Assembly (NCBI RefSeq): GCF_001887355.1
Contig: NZ_MPIN01000015.1
Span: forward strand, 184,268 to 248,267
DNA: 64,000 nt
Origin: Cystobacter ferrugineus
GTDB lineage: Bacteria > Myxococcota > Myxococcia > Myxococcales > Myxococcaceae
Direction of reading: 5' to 3'
Shown here piece after piece: positions 9,988-18,696 of this stretch. The position numbers were made by a program, and so were the translations under genes. Every line of letters starts with the position of its first letter. The first letter of the stretch is position 1. The notes under the pieces were generated by a model. That model saw only the letters and a list, made by a program, of their open reading frames with translations, searched no databases and was not told where the DNA came from.

Positions 9988-10722
9988 ATGCGTCTCTTCG
10001 CCATCGGCGACACCCACCTGCCCTCCACCCGCCACAAGGACATGCACCGCTTCGGGTGGACGGATCATCCCCTGCCCCTGCAACGCGCCTGGGACGAGAA
10101 GGTCCGTCCCGAGGACGTGGTGCTCGTGGTGGGCGACATCTCATGGGCCACGCGCCCCCACGAGGTGCTGGATGACCTCAAGTGGCTGGACGAGCGGCCG
10201 GGACGCAAGGTGCTGGTGCGCGGCAACCACGACTACTGGTGGGGCGACTCGGCGTCGAAGCTGCGCAAGCTGCTCGAGCCCTACAAGACGCTGGAGGGCT
10301 TCCTCCACAACAGCTCGGTCATCATCGGCCGGTGGGTGATCGCCGGCACGCGGCTGTGGACCGCGCCCGAGGCCCCGCCCATGCCCGGCGGAGAAATGGG
10401 CGATGAATCCGGAGACGCGGGCTACGTGGAGCGCGAGACGCGCCGGCTGATGACGTCCATCGCGGAGGCGGAGAAGAAGGAGAAGGAGAGCCCCACGCCC
10501 CTCACCCGCGTGGTGGCGGTGCACTTCCCGCCCATCTACGCCAACGAGAAGCCCACGGCGTTCCTCGGGCCCATCGAGGCGTACAAGCCCAAGGTGTGCG
10601 TCTACGGGCACCTGCACGCCGGGGGCATCCCCGCGGGCTTCACCGGGGAGCGCGCCGGCATCCGCTACGTGCTGGCCTCGTGCGACGCGGCGGGCTTCTC
10701 ACCCCTGTTGCTGGACGAGTAG
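9988..10722 (+). CDS. Calcineurin-like metallophosphoesterase
   Basis: 244 residues. The start ATG at 9988 follows AGGAGA by seven bases; the longer frame from 9934 runs through the ribosome site and is rejected. The metal-binding motifs of the calcineurin-like superfamily are intact and in order: D-x-H in AIGDTHLP (residues 6-8 DTH), GDISW near 50, GNHDYWWGD near 75, and the C-terminal VHFPP plus YGHLHAG near 210. No signal peptide or membrane segment. It belongs with small cytoplasmic predicted phosphohydrolases of unknown substrate. The charged stretch EAEKKEKESPTPL lies between motifs as a loop. The gene stands alone, divergent from the amidase operon and convergent with the HYR lipoprotein gene. 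Confidence 0.9.
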   Translation: MRLFAIGDTHLPSTRHKDMHRFGWTDHPLPLQRAWDEKVRPEDVVLVVGDISWATRPHEVLDDLKWLDERPGRKVLVRGNHDYWWGDSASKLRKLLEPYKTLEGFLHNSSVIIGRWVIAGTRLWTAPEAPPMPGGEMGDESGDAGYVERETRRLMTSIAEAEKKEKESPTPLTRVVAVHFPPIYANEKPTAFLGPIEAYKPKVCVYGHLHAGGIPAGFTGERAGIRYVLASCDAAGFSPLLLDE

Positions 10723-10746
10723 CCCACCCCACCGCCGCGGCCCCCT

Positions 10747-12954
10747 TCAGCGGGCCCGGGAAACCAGGGGCTTCCACGCGGGCGCACCGCCCTCGCTCCG
10801 GCACGTGCGCCACTGCTCGCCGCTGTCCCGCACGGGCGCCCCGCCGCGCTCCAGCGGCACGCCCACCGGGCACAGCCCCCGGGTGACATTGCCCGCCGCG
10901 TCCCGCACCTCGAAGTGCAGCGAGTACACGCGGCCATCCCCTTCCGCCTGGCGGTCCACGCGCACCTTCACCGTCGTGGCGTCCACGAAGACGACGTCCG
11001 GCTCGCTCCCCTTCGGCTCGTCCGAGGACACGCAGGTGATGCCTCCCGTGGCCCCCGTCTGCGTGAGCCCACCGCTGCACCGGTCGTACACCGTGATGCA
11101 GTCCTCCAGGCGCAGCGTGCGGTACTGCTGATCCACCGGCCACAGGGGCTCGGGCGGCGTCACGTCCACCGTGGGCGGCGTCTGATCCACCACCTGGATG
11201 GTGGAGGTGCACGACGCCTCGTTGCCCGAGCTGTCCCGCGCCGTGTAGCGCACGGTGTTGACGCCGAGCGGGTAGAAGTCCGCCTCGGGGCCGGACAGCG
11301 CGGCCTCGGTGCAGGAGTCCGTGGCGTGGGCCGCGCCGGGCGTCACCCAGGCGGAGTTGCGGCCGGTGCACTCGGCGGTGATGGGCGCGGGGCACGAGAC
11401 CGAGGGCGGCCGCGAGTCCACCACCGTGACCTTGGGAGCGCACGTGGCGGTGTTGCCGGCCGAGTCCGTCGCCGTGTAGACGAGCTCATGCGTGCCCAGC
11501 GGCAGAGTACCCCCCTCGGGCCGCGTCACCTGGGCCACGCCACAGTTGTCCGTGGCACCCACCTCGGGCGGCGACACGGGCGCGCTTGCCTCCGCCGAGC
11601 ACTCCACCGTGAAGTCCGCGGGGCACGCGAACCGGGGCGCCTCGCAGTCGCGCACCGTCACGTTGGACCAGCACGAGTCGATCTTCCGCCCATCCGACGC
11701 GGTGACACACAGGCCATGCGTGCCCGGCGCATAGGGGCCCAGCGGGTGCGTGTCCCACGAAATCTCGTCCCCGTCCGGGTCCGTGGCGGTGGCCAGTCCC
11801 GTGGGACTCGTGGCGACACACAGCCCCGGATCCGTGCACACCGTGACATCCTGGCAGGTGACCTCGGGCGCGCGGTTCTCGTTCAGGCACAGGCGGCTGC
11901 ATCCATCGCCGTCCACCGTGTTGCCGTCATCGCACGCCTCGCCGGGATCCACCCGGCCATTGCCGCACACCTGGCAGTCCGAGTCCTCTCCGTCCACGGC
12001 ACCATCCCCGTCGTTGTCGCGCCCATCCGCGCAGTCCTCGGCGGTGAGGACGATGGCCGAGCCCCCGAGCATCACCGGCTGGCCCTTGTCCGGGTGGTAG
12101 ACCTCGTCGTTGATGGCGAGCACGCGCAGGCCCGAGTAACCGCTCGGCCCGGTGAAGACGTTGTGGAAGGACTTGTGGCTGAGCTCCGCGCTCGTCAGCG
12201 AGGGCGCGAAGGCGGTCAGCTCCGCGGTCGGCCAGGCGACGTCGAACTCCGTGTCCCGGGTGGTGAGGGGCAGCGGGAGGAAGCCCCAGCCCCCGGTCAC
12301 CCCCGCCTGGGTGAGCGCGATGAGCGAGCCACCCCGCTCGTTGACGAAGCGCGCCAGGTCCGGCTGGCGCTCGTTGAGGGCGCCGATCTGCTTGGCGGTG
12401 AGTCCCCCGAGGGTGTGCTGCTGCGCCGACGGCAGGTAGACGAAGGCGTAGCGGGTGAAGTCCACGCGCGAGATGTCCTCGGTGGAGCGCACGTGGGTGA
12501 CGGGAGCCCCCGGGCCCCCCTGGGCCGGATCATTCCAGCTCTCGAAGGCCGTCAGGGCCTGCTCGCCGTTGACGCCGATGGCGAGGATGCCCTTGCCCCC
12601 CGTGCGCGAGCGGGAGAGCGCCTCGCGGAAGAGCGAGGGGTAGAGCCCACCACACAGCGAGCCCTCGCAGTGCCACAGGTCATCGGCGTCATCGCCGGTG
12701 ACCACGACGAAGCCCCCCAGCGCGGGCGTCTGGCCGGGCGTCGGGGGAGTGGGCTGGGGCGTGGAGGGATTGCCGGTGGACGGCACACCGCCCGGCGCGG
12801 GGGGGCGGCCACTCCGGGGCGGCACGAGCGGCTCGTCCTCCCAGCTATAACTCACACACCCTGTCCCCAGGGACAGCCAGGACAGCAGGCACAACGACAG
12901 ACCGAGACGGACACACGCACCGGGTGAGCGGCGAGGAGAGAGCAGGGGGGGCAT
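10747..12954 (-). CDS. Surface lipoprotein with Myxo-Cys-rich and HYR domains
   Basis: 735 residues from the ATG at 12954, which has TTGGAGA eight bases upstream; the frame opens at 12996 but that adds 14 residues before the signal peptide. The signal peptide ends at a lipobox in LSLGTGC. Residues about 75-330 form a globular part ([20 protein letters not shown]) that resembles ThuA/glutamine-amidotransferase-like folds only loosely. Next comes a Myxococcus Cys-rich (DUF4215) repeat, [16 protein letters not shown] then GDGCSRLC, preceded by a calcium-like [18 protein letters not shown]. Two HYR (immunoglobulin-like) domains follow ([14 protein letters not shown] and [14 protein letters not shown]). 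Such proteins sit on the outer surface of myxobacteria and may act in adhesion; no specific function is known for this one. Confidence 0.85.
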   Translation of the reverse strand: MPPLLSPRRSPGACVRLGLSLCLLSWLSLGTGCVSYSWEDEPLVPPRSGRPPAPGGVPSTGNPSTPQPTPPTPGQTPALGGFVVVTGDDADDLWHCEGSLCGGLYPSLFREALSRSRTGGKGILAIGVNGEQALTAFESWNDPAQGGPGAPVTHVRSTEDISRVDFTRYAFVYLPSAQQHTLGGLTAKQIGALNERQPDLARFVNERGGSLIALTQAGVTGGWGFLPLPLTTRDTEFDVAWPTAELTAFAPSLTSAELSHKSFHNVFTGPSGYSGLRVLAINDEVYHPDKGQPVMLGGSAIVLTAEDCADGRDNDGDGAVDGEDSDCQVCGNGRVDPGEACDDGNTVDGDGCSRLCLNENRAPEVTCQDVTVCTDPGLCVATSPTGLATATDPDGDEISWDTHPLGPYAPGTHGLCVTASDGRKIDSCWSNVTVRDCEAPRFACPADFTVECSAEASAPVSPPEVGATDNCGVAQVTRPEGGTLPLGTHELVYTATDSAGNTATCAPKVTVVDSRPPSVSCPAPITAECTGRNSAWVTPGAAHATDSCTEAALSGPEADFYPLGVNTVRYTARDSSGNEASCTSTIQVVDQTPPTVDVTPPEPLWPVDQQYRTLRLEDCITVYDRCSGGLTQTGATGGITCVSSDEPKGSEPDVVFVDATTVKVRVDRQAEGDGRVYSLHFEVRDAAGNVTRGLCPVGVPLERGGAPVRDSGEQWRTCRSEGGAPAWKPLVSRAR

Positions 12955-13110
12955 GGTTTTCTCCAACGTGGGCAAGAAATCTCCCACGCGCGGCACATCA
13001 GTAAGTCCACCCGGGCCCCACCGACGAGCGCGGGGACGGCCGAAGCCCTCCCAGGCCCGCGCGAGCTGTTCAGCCGTTGACGGAACGACGGCACCGGCGT
13101 CCGCTGGTGG

Positions 13111-15042
13111 CTACAGCTCCACCTGCGCGCCCAGCTCCACCACGCGATTGGGGGGGATGCGGAAGTAGGACGTCGCGCTGCGCGCGTTGCGGCTCATCCA
13201 CGCGAACAGCGCCTCGCGCCACATGGCCATGCCGGGCTTCTTGCTCGGGATGAGCGTCTCGCGCCCGAGGAAGAAGGACGTGCCCATCAGGTTGAACTGC
13301 AACCCCTTCTCGCGCGCCCGCTTGAGGATCTCCGGGATGCTGGGGTTCTCCATGAAGCCGTGACGCGAAATCACCCGCACGAACCCCGCCTCCAGGCGGA
13401 TGACCTCCACGCGGTCCTCCGGAGGCACGTGCGGCACCTCCTCGGAGGCGATGGTCAAGAGCATCACCTGCTCGTGCAGCACCTTGTTGTGCTTGAGGTT
13501 GTGCAGCAGCGCGGGCGGCGTGCCCTCGGGGTTGCCCGTCATGAAGATGGCCGTGCCCGACACGCGCACGGGCGGATGATCCCCGAAACTCTCCAGGAGC
13601 TGGTTGAGCGGCATGCTGCTCGAGCGCAGCCGCTGGGCCAGGATGTCACGCCCCCGCTTCCACGTCGTCATCAGCGTGAACACCGCCAGGGCGAGCAGCA
13701 GCGGGAACCAGCCGCCCGCGGCGATCTTCACCGCGTTGGCGCTGAAGAAGGACAGGTCCATGATGGCGAAGAGGCCCGCGACCGGCAGCGCCACCGCGCG
13801 CGACACGTTCCAGCGCTCGCGCGCCACCACGTACGCGAGCACCGTGGTGATGCTCATGGCCGTCGACACCGCGATGCCGTAGGCCGCCGCCAGGTTCGTG
13901 GAGGACTTGAAGCCGAGCACCGTCAGGATGACGCCCACGAACAGCGCCAGGTTGATGCCCGGCAGGTAGATCTGCCCCCGCTCCTCCGCCGACGTGTGCA
14001 CCACCTCCAGGCGCGGCGTGTAGCCGAGCTGGATGGCCTGCTGGGTGATGGAGAACGCCCCGGAGATGAGCGCCTGAGCGGCGATCACCGCCGCGCCCGT
14101 GGACAGCACCACCAGCGGGTAGAGCGCCCAGTCCGGCGCCAGGAGGAAGAAGGGGTTGCGCGCGGCGTTGGGATCGCGCAGGAGCAGCGCGCCCTGCCCC
14201 ATGTAGTTGAGCATCAGTGACGGGAGCACCAGCCCGAACCAGGCCCACTTGATGGGCTTCGCGCCGAAGTGGCCCATGTCCGCATAGAGCGCCTCGCCGC
14301 CCGTCACCACCAGGAACACCCCGCCGAGCGCCAGGAAGCCGTGCCCCTGGTTCGCCAGGAAGAAGTTCACCCCATTCAAGGGCGACAGTGCCCCCAACAC
14401 GGCCGGGTACGTCACCAACTCCTTCACGCCCAGCACCGCCAGCGACAGGAACCACAGGAGCATGAAGGGCCCGAAGATGGCGCCGATGCCGGCCGTGCCA
14501 TGTCGCTGGATGAGGAACAGGCCCACCAGGACGAGGACCGTCAGCGGACGGATGTAGGCCTCGAACACGGGCGTGGCCACGCTCAAGCCCTCCACCGCGC
14601 TGAGCACGGAGATGGCCGGTGTGATCAGCCCATCTCCATAGAGGAGCGCGGCGCCGAACAGGCCCAGGGTGATGACCACCGGCCGTACCTTCACCTCCTC
14701 GCCCCGCTTGCGCTGCATCGCCAGCGCCATGAGCGCCAGGATGCCGCCCTCGCCCCGGTTGTCCGCCCTCATCACGAACACCAGGTACTTCACCGACACC
14801 ACGAGGATGAGCGCCCAGAAGATGAGCGACAGCACCCCGAGCACGTTGTCATGCGTCGGCGCCACGCCGTGCTCACCCGTGAAGCACTCGCGCAGCGCGT
14901 AGAGCGGGCTCGTCCCGATGTCTCCGTAGACGATGCCCAACGCCGCCATCGCCAGGGCAGCGGTCCGCTTGTTTGAGTCCGGAGCTTCCGGAGCGGAGGG
15001 CACGGTGGGCACGGAGGACAAGGAGGGTGGTGAAGCACTCAT
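13111..15042 (-). CDS. kup: Low-affinity potassium transporter Kup
   Basis: 643 residues from the ATG at 15042, which has AGGAGG eight bases upstream; the frame extends to 15144 without a better start. After a 30-residue Ser/Pro-rich tail, the K_trans signature appears: AALGIVYGDIGTSPLYALRE, then about 12 membrane helices to residue 460 (LGLFGAALLYGDGLITPAIS, with the conserved GDG), and a C-terminal soluble domain of about 180 residues (GTAIFMTGNPEGTPPALLHN, and the late RNARSATSYFRIPPNRVVEL). It imports K+ with protons across the inner membrane. Length and motifs are normal for the family, so it should be functional. A short inverted repeat at 15107-15125 lies in the promoter region. Single gene, no operon partner. 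Confidence 0.97.
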   Translation of the reverse strand: MSASPPSLSSVPTVPSAPEAPDSNKRTAALAMAALGIVYGDIGTSPLYALRECFTGEHGVAPTHDNVLGVLSLIFWALILVVSVKYLVFVMRADNRGEGGILALMALAMQRKRGEEVKVRPVVITLGLFGAALLYGDGLITPAISVLSAVEGLSVATPVFEAYIRPLTVLVLVGLFLIQRHGTAGIGAIFGPFMLLWFLSLAVLGVKELVTYPAVLGALSPLNGVNFFLANQGHGFLALGGVFLVVTGGEALYADMGHFGAKPIKWAWFGLVLPSLMLNYMGQGALLLRDPNAARNPFFLLAPDWALYPLVVLSTGAAVIAAQALISGAFSITQQAIQLGYTPRLEVVHTSAEERGQIYLPGINLALFVGVILTVLGFKSSTNLAAAYGIAVSTAMSITTVLAYVVARERWNVSRAVALPVAGLFAIMDLSFFSANAVKIAAGGWFPLLLALAVFTLMTTWKRGRDILAQRLRSSSMPLNQLLESFGDHPPVRVSGTAIFMTGNPEGTPPALLHNLKHNKVLHEQVMLLTIASEEVPHVPPEDRVEVIRLEAGFVRVISRHGFMENPSIPEILKRAREKGLQFNLMGTSFFLGRETLIPSKKPGMAMWREALFAWMSRNARSATSYFRIPPNRVVELGAQVEL

Positions 15043-15106
15043 GGGCGCTCCTCCTAGCCCAACCCCGGCCCGGGAACAGCAGATTGCCACCCTTCCGTCA
15101 CCTATA

Positions 15107-15125
15107 ATTCCAGGAAAACTGGAAT
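15107..15125. promoter_or_regulatory. Inverted repeat upstream of kup
   Basis: attccag (15107-15113), five-base loop gaaaa, ctggaat (15119-15125): a perfect 7-base dyad 65 bases upstream of the kup start. Next to it on the minus strand is a TATAGG that could be a -10 element. It may be an operator or cruciform. Confidence 0.35.
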
Positions 15126-15355
15126 ACTCCCCTGATTCTGTCACCTGGAGTCCGTCCTACCCTCACTCCATGAGACAAATGGGCGGTAAGTGGCCGGGTT
15201 CACCGGGCGGAGGACTCGGGCCATCGGCGCTCCCGCGAGGGGTAGAGCCCCAGGGTGGGCACGAAATGACCCGGGCATCCTGGCCCGGATGATTCACCAA
15301 GGCATGGGGAGAGGAGCGGACATCGGCAAGCGCACACACAGCCGACGCGGGCCTC

Positions 15356-15622
15356 GTGATGCCTGACTGGGACGAAGAGGACGGAGGAGAACTGCCCTTC
15401 GAGGTCATCGCGGGCAGTGGCGGCTACCACGCTATCGCGGGTACGGATCCCAGCTACGTGGGCACCGAGATGCAGCTCGCCGAGACGTTGTCTCTCGAGT
15501 GCAATGAGCCTGTGTACTCGATCGAGCGCGCCAATGACCCATGGACCGTCATGTCGTGGCGAAAGGGTGCGCTAGAGTTCCTCGATCTAGCGGCACAGGC
15601 GACATTGGGTACGCCGACATGA
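15356..15622 (+). CDS. Small hypothetical protein, possibly a gene fragment
   Basis: 88 residues from a GTG-ATG pair (the second codon is an ATG). The sequence is acidic and ends GALEFLDLAAQATLGTPT. I do not recognise the family. The stretch from about 15410 to 15720 looks less GC-rich than its neighbours and uses codons such as cta and tcg, which suggests recent arrival. It lies just upstream of the IS21 remnant and may be cut by it, since after the stop another frame continues with plausible protein (from 15615 to about 15720). No signal peptide. Treat as uncertain coding. Confidence 0.35.
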   Translation: MMPDWDEEDGGELPFEVIAGSGGYHAIAGTDPSYVGTEMQLAETLSLECNEPVYSIERANDPWTVMSWRKGALEFLDLAAQATLGTPT

Positions 15623-15718
15623 CCGTGTCGGAGCGATTCTCCCATGCAACTGTGTATGCAGTCACTGCTTCACCGAATCTGGAGATGTTCTTCGTTACCG
15701 TTCAAGGGCGAGCGCTCA

Positions 15719-15865
15719 CCGGAGCGGCTTGTCGGCCGCACGGCCCGCACGCAGGTAGCGCCGCACCGTGTTGCGCGCCACGCCCACCTCGCGCGCTATC
15801 CGCTTGGGGCCCCAGCACGCCTCCGCCAACACGCGGATGCGCCACACCACTTCCTGCTCCACCAT
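15719..15865 (-). pseudogene. Truncated IS21-family transposase istA (N-terminal HTH only)
   Basis: The minus strand encodes MVEQEVVWRIRVLAEACWGP and then KRIAREVGVARNTVRRYLRA, the helix-turn-helix that opens IstA transposases, and meets a TGA at 15716-15718 after 49 codons (measured from the ATG at 15865; an upstream GTG in frame is also possible). Full IstA is roughly 400-500 residues with a DDE domain, so catalysis is lost. Confidence 0.8.
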
Positions 15866-15944
15866 CGGCACCTCCGCCGCGCGGGGTGCCACAACTGCTC
15901 CCGTCTCCCCATCGAGGTGACCTCCTTGGTCTGGAGACCCTGGG

Positions 15945-15990
15945 AGGGGGTCAGTTTTAGTGTCGCCAGGGGGTCAATTTTGCTGTCGCT
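15945..15990. repeat. Tandem terminal repeats of IS21-type element
   Basis: Two adjacent 23-base copies, 15945-15967 and 15968-15990, both with the form agggggtca[g/a]tttt[a/g][g/c]tgtcgc. Repeated transposase-binding sites at the ends are typical of IS21 elements. Confidence 0.75.
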
Positions 15991-16145
15991 CTACAACACC
16001 CTCCTGGTGCTCTGGGCCATGAAGTTGGGTTTGGATACCTCGCGGATGGGGCTGCCCATCCGTCCCTGGTACCGCACCAACGGACGGGAGTTCGATTTGT
16101 GTAATCGAGGATATTCATCTGAGATGTGTACCTGAGGGATGCACG

Positions 16146-17024
16146 GTGTTTTCTCCACGACTTGGATCGATCTGTCCTCGGGAGAGGCTGCCCAGATGGC
16201 TTCTCCTTGCCGCCTCGGCGGCGGTGTTCTTCTGCCTCTCCTGCTCCACGGTGGCCATTCGCATCCAACCCCAGTCATCCTGGAGTGGGCCGCTCAACGG
16301 AGGGTACTCTCGCTTCAACCAGTCCTGTGGCGCGGCCTGTGCCACCCCCGTCAATGCGAGCACGGGCGAGTTTGTCGCACCCACGGTGACTCGGCTTGGT
16401 CCTGTGGCCGAGAAGGTCGTTCAGGTGGCCGAGACCGTTCAGGGCCTCCTCACCGATCAACGGCTTCTCACCGAGGCGGAGTTGGCCGAAGTTCAAGCCG
16501 TCGTGGAGCAGTGTGTCGCCCAGGCCCATGCCGACGTCAACGAGGCCTACCAGAAGCAGCAAGGGGGCTTCAAATTCGAGAATGGAAAGTTCCCCAACGA
16601 CGCGGAGTGTGGCCGGACCCTGCGCGTCGATGAGCAGGGCGAGAAGATCACCCTCGCCCAGGAACTCGGACTCCTGAAACATGCTGCCGCCTTCGCCTGC
16701 ATCAGAGACCGTCTCCCGCAGACAATTCGCGGTAACTTCTCCACTGAGCCGCGCTACAAGGGGGAACCCAAGGTCAATGGTGTCGTGCTTACCAATAACA
16801 AGGCCAATTCACTCAAGCCAGATCTCGTGGTGCATGCCTCGCGTAATGCCACGAACGTGCAATGTGTCTATGAGTTTAAATTTCCTTGTTACGAAAGGCA
16901 CCGGATTGACCCGATGCGCTCTCCTGGGGTGGAGGCTCAATTGGAAAGCTACAAGCATCTCTCCAAGAGTTGTCGGGTGATCCTCGTGACACCGACCGGG
17001 CTCAAGCCGTACGAGGGGAAGTGA
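16146..17024 (+). CDS. Lipoprotein toxin candidate with PD-(D/E)xK (VRR-NUC-like) nuclease end
   Basis: 292 residues from a GTG with GAGGG eight bases upstream. Residues 1-33 are a lipoprotein signal peptide (RWLLLAASAAVFFCLSC, lipobox CLSC). The middle is a helical spacer with an LTEAELAEVQAVVEQC segment. The C-terminal 80 residues have a restriction-endonuclease-like signature: KPDLVVHA then YEFKFPCYER, i.e. D followed about 20 residues later by ExK, and a last strand CRVILVTPTG. VRR-NUC effectors such as TseV carry this fold and are paired with DUF3396 immunity proteins; the next gene, starting one base inside this stop codon (TGATG), encodes DUF3396. By analogy with SitA toxins of Myxococcus, the lipid anchor suggests transfer by outer membrane exchange. 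The toxic activity is inferred, not shown. Confidence 0.65.
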   Translation: MFSPRLGSICPRERLPRWLLLAASAAVFFCLSCSTVAIRIQPQSSWSGPLNGGYSRFNQSCGAACATPVNASTGEFVAPTVTRLGPVAEKVVQVAETVQGLLTDQRLLTEAELAEVQAVVEQCVAQAHADVNEAYQKQQGGFKFENGKFPNDAECGRTLRVDEQGEKITLAQELGLLKHAAAFACIRDRLPQTIRGNFSTEPRYKGEPKVNGVVLTNNKANSLKPDLVVHASRNATNVQCVYEFKFPCYERHRIDPMRSPGVEAQLESYKHLSKSCRVILVTPTGLKPYEGK

Positions 17025-18076
17025 TGGCGAACGACTACCCCCGGTTTCGCCTCCGAGGTATTCCCGAGGTTCGGGTGCTGATGGGTCCTGGGGGAATTCA
17101 GCGTCCCCAGCGACGATTGCTCGCGCGCGAGGTGTTCCGCATCGCCTTCTACATGCCGCACGATCACCCTGACATCGCGCAGGGGGTGAGTCATGCCATC
17201 GATTGTTACATGCGCGCCGTGGGAGAGGGACCCAAGACCATCAATTACGTGAGCTTCTCCCATGACGAGGGCGCCGTCTTGTCCTCGGAACAATGGGAGT
17301 GGGTGCGCCTTCTTCTCCACAACACCAGACGCTGGTCCTTCCCGGATGATTACGAGGAATGGAAGCAGAGGGAGATCGAGAAGCGGCGCTTCGAGCGCGG
17401 GCTCCTCTTCACGGGGGGCTCTGGCAGCCGGAATGGCTACGAACTCGAATACAAGGCCCGCATTCCGTGGCGGCCCGCTCCCGAGACAACATTCGTGAGC
17501 CTGCTCACGGCGACGCTCCCCATCGAGTTCCTCGAACGGCATGGGCCGGGGCCCGTGCGTCAGTTGGTGCTCGACATGGCCTCCCAACTGCGTTTCGCCT
17601 CGGGGCACGCGGGGCTGGGCTTGCGGCTCTATTGGTGGCTTCCGCGGGCGGACGAGTCCCTGCGCGTCGGGCTCCTGTGCTACCCGGGCCTGGATCTCCG
17701 GGATGCCTGGCGTCATGAGGAGCGGATGGGCCTTCAAGTGGATGGCGTCCACTGGCTCAACTTCCTCGGTCCCCCCGTCCTCGGCCAGCTCGGCGGAGCG
17801 GACCCCCTGCGCTCCCGGCTGCGGTCCGCCGAGACGACCGTGGTGGCGCTCGACGAGGAGCGCGTCGTGGTCTCCCTGGGCGAGCGGCCGGAGGTGGGGG
17901 AATTGTCCGCAGGGAAGAGCCTTCCCGCGTATCGGGAGCTCGCCCATGTCCTGGCGCCCTGGCTCGAGCCCTTGTTCCTCCCTCCCTCCGGTGAAATCGC
18001 CGGGGAGACGCGCTACACCTCGCTCCTCCTCACCGAGGACGAGGCGCGGCGCTGGTGGAGACGCTTCCTCGATTGA
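17024..18076 (+). CDS. DUF3396 (TsiV-type) immunity protein
   Basis: 350 residues from the ATG at 17024, whose first base is the last base of the toxin stop codon; the frame opens at 16970 but that part is inside the toxin gene. Opening MANDYPRFRLRGIPEVRVL and later segments SVLLTATLPIEFL-type, VLDMASQLRFASGHAGLGLR and GVHWLNFLGPPVLGQLGG match the DUF3396 family, described as immunity proteins for type VI VRR-NUC effectors. No signal peptide: it should sit in the cytoplasm, where a nuclease would act. Tight coupling to the lipoprotein gene supports a toxin-immunity pair. A 30-base stretch of this gene (17369-17398, encoding REIEKRRFER) occurs again downstream at 18414-18443, one mismatch. Confidence 0.8.
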   Translation: MANDYPRFRLRGIPEVRVLMGPGGIQRPQRRLLAREVFRIAFYMPHDHPDIAQGVSHAIDCYMRAVGEGPKTINYVSFSHDEGAVLSSEQWEWVRLLLHNTRRWSFPDDYEEWKQREIEKRRFERGLLFTGGSGSRNGYELEYKARIPWRPAPETTFVSLLTATLPIEFLERHGPGPVRQLVLDMASQLRFASGHAGLGLRLYWWLPRADESLRVGLLCYPGLDLRDAWRHEERMGLQVDGVHWLNFLGPPVLGQLGGADPLRSRLRSAETTVVALDEERVVVSLGERPEVGELSAGKSLPAYRELAHVLAPWLEPLFLPPSGEIAGETRYTSLLLTEDEARRWWRRFLD

Positions 18077-18130
18077 GACGGCTCAGCTCCGGGGCCCGGG
18101 TCCACAGGGGCCGCATCGAAGGAGTCCGCA

Positions 18131-18184
18131 TCGAAGGTGTCAAAGAACTCGAAGGTGTCACTCGAAGGTGTCAAAGAACTCGTT
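18131..18184. repeat. Direct repeats of a tcgaaggtgtca unit
   Basis: The unit tcgaaggtgtca starts at 18131, 18149 and 18162; the first and third copies continue as aagaactcg, the middle copy is short. The upstream tcgaaggagtccgca is a further variant. The array abuts the large inverted repeat that follows. Confidence 0.7.
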
Positions 18185-18398
18185 TTGGCGTCGCATCCCA
18201 TACGAGTCGTCTGGCTCCTTGTTCGGGCGCACGGTTTAGCGCGGGTGCACTGCGAGAGTTCCAAGGACGAGCTTCTCGTCACCTTCTCGTGCAAGGGACG
18301 AGGAGGTGCCTCAAGAGGAGATGCCTCAAGAAGGGGGTCAGACGATTCGTAGGAACTACTCGGAGAGTAGGAGATGTCGGAACGAGTTCTTTGACACC
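18167..18398. repeat. Long imperfect inverted repeat with nested hairpins
   Basis: Outer arms 18167-18184 (ggtgtcaaagaactcgtt) and 18381-18398 are perfect reverse complements over 18 bases. Inner arms 18201-18213 and 18339-18351 match at 12 of 13. A small hairpin, gacgag-ctt-ctcgtc, sits at 18267-18281, and an imperfect direct repeat gatgcctcaaga / ggtgcctcaaga lies at 18303-18330. No reverse transcriptase or transposase is linked. It could be a structured RNA, a MITE-like element or debris of repeat expansion. Confidence 0.55.
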
Positions 18399-18413
18399 TG
18401 GGCAGGGGCAGCG

Positions 18414-18470
18414 AGGGAGATCGAGAAGCGGCGCTTCGAACGCTATGTTCTCCGAGGTATTTCTCACGTT
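18414..18470 (+). pseudogene. Scrambled fragment of a DUF3396-type immunity gene
   Basis: 18414-18443 repeats 17369-17398 of the intact immunity gene (one mismatch, encoding REIEKRRFER), and directly after it 18450-18461 repeats ctccgaggtatt of 17051-17062 (encoding LRGI near that protein's N-terminus). The order is reversed relative to the intact gene, so this is a recombined remnant rather than a simple duplicate. Confidence 0.5.
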
Positions 18471-18625
18471 TTGAGATTCTTCCGCGGGATGTGTTGCTGT
18501 TTTTCAAAGGCAGCGTTCATGACGCTCCTTGTCACTCCACTCTGGAGCCATCGCCACTCCTGACACATGCGCATCCAAATCAAGTAGCGAGAACGAAGAA
18601 GAACCCCCCATGCATCCCATCATCA

Positions 18626-18653
18626 TTGACACTTCAGCCCGATTAGATAAAAT
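18626..18653 (+). promoter_or_regulatory. Near-consensus housekeeping promoter
   Basis: TTGACA at 18626-18631, 16-base spacer, TAAAAT at 18648-18653, 44 bases before the start of the small Cys-rich protein gene. Such a match is rare in this GC-rich sequence. Confidence 0.7.
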
Positions 18654-18696
18654 ACAAACCCGGAACTCACCGTTCCTCCCAAGAAAAGGATTCAAC

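Larger units (their letters stand above)
15716..15990 (-). mobile_element. IS21-family insertion sequence remnant (one end plus start of istA)
   Basis: One terminus with its multiple repeats (two 23-base copies at 15945-15967 and 15968-15990, each agggggtca followed by a tttt run and tgtcgc) is followed, on the minus strand, by a ribosome-site-like aaggagg and the first part of the istA transposase. The rest of istA, istB and the other terminus are absent, so the element is dead. Confidence 0.8.

Noticed and set aside
18167-18398. Retron-type msr/msd RNA suggested by the long inverted repeat.
   Set aside because: No reverse transcriptase gene is nearby on either strand, and the arms do not have the retron layout.
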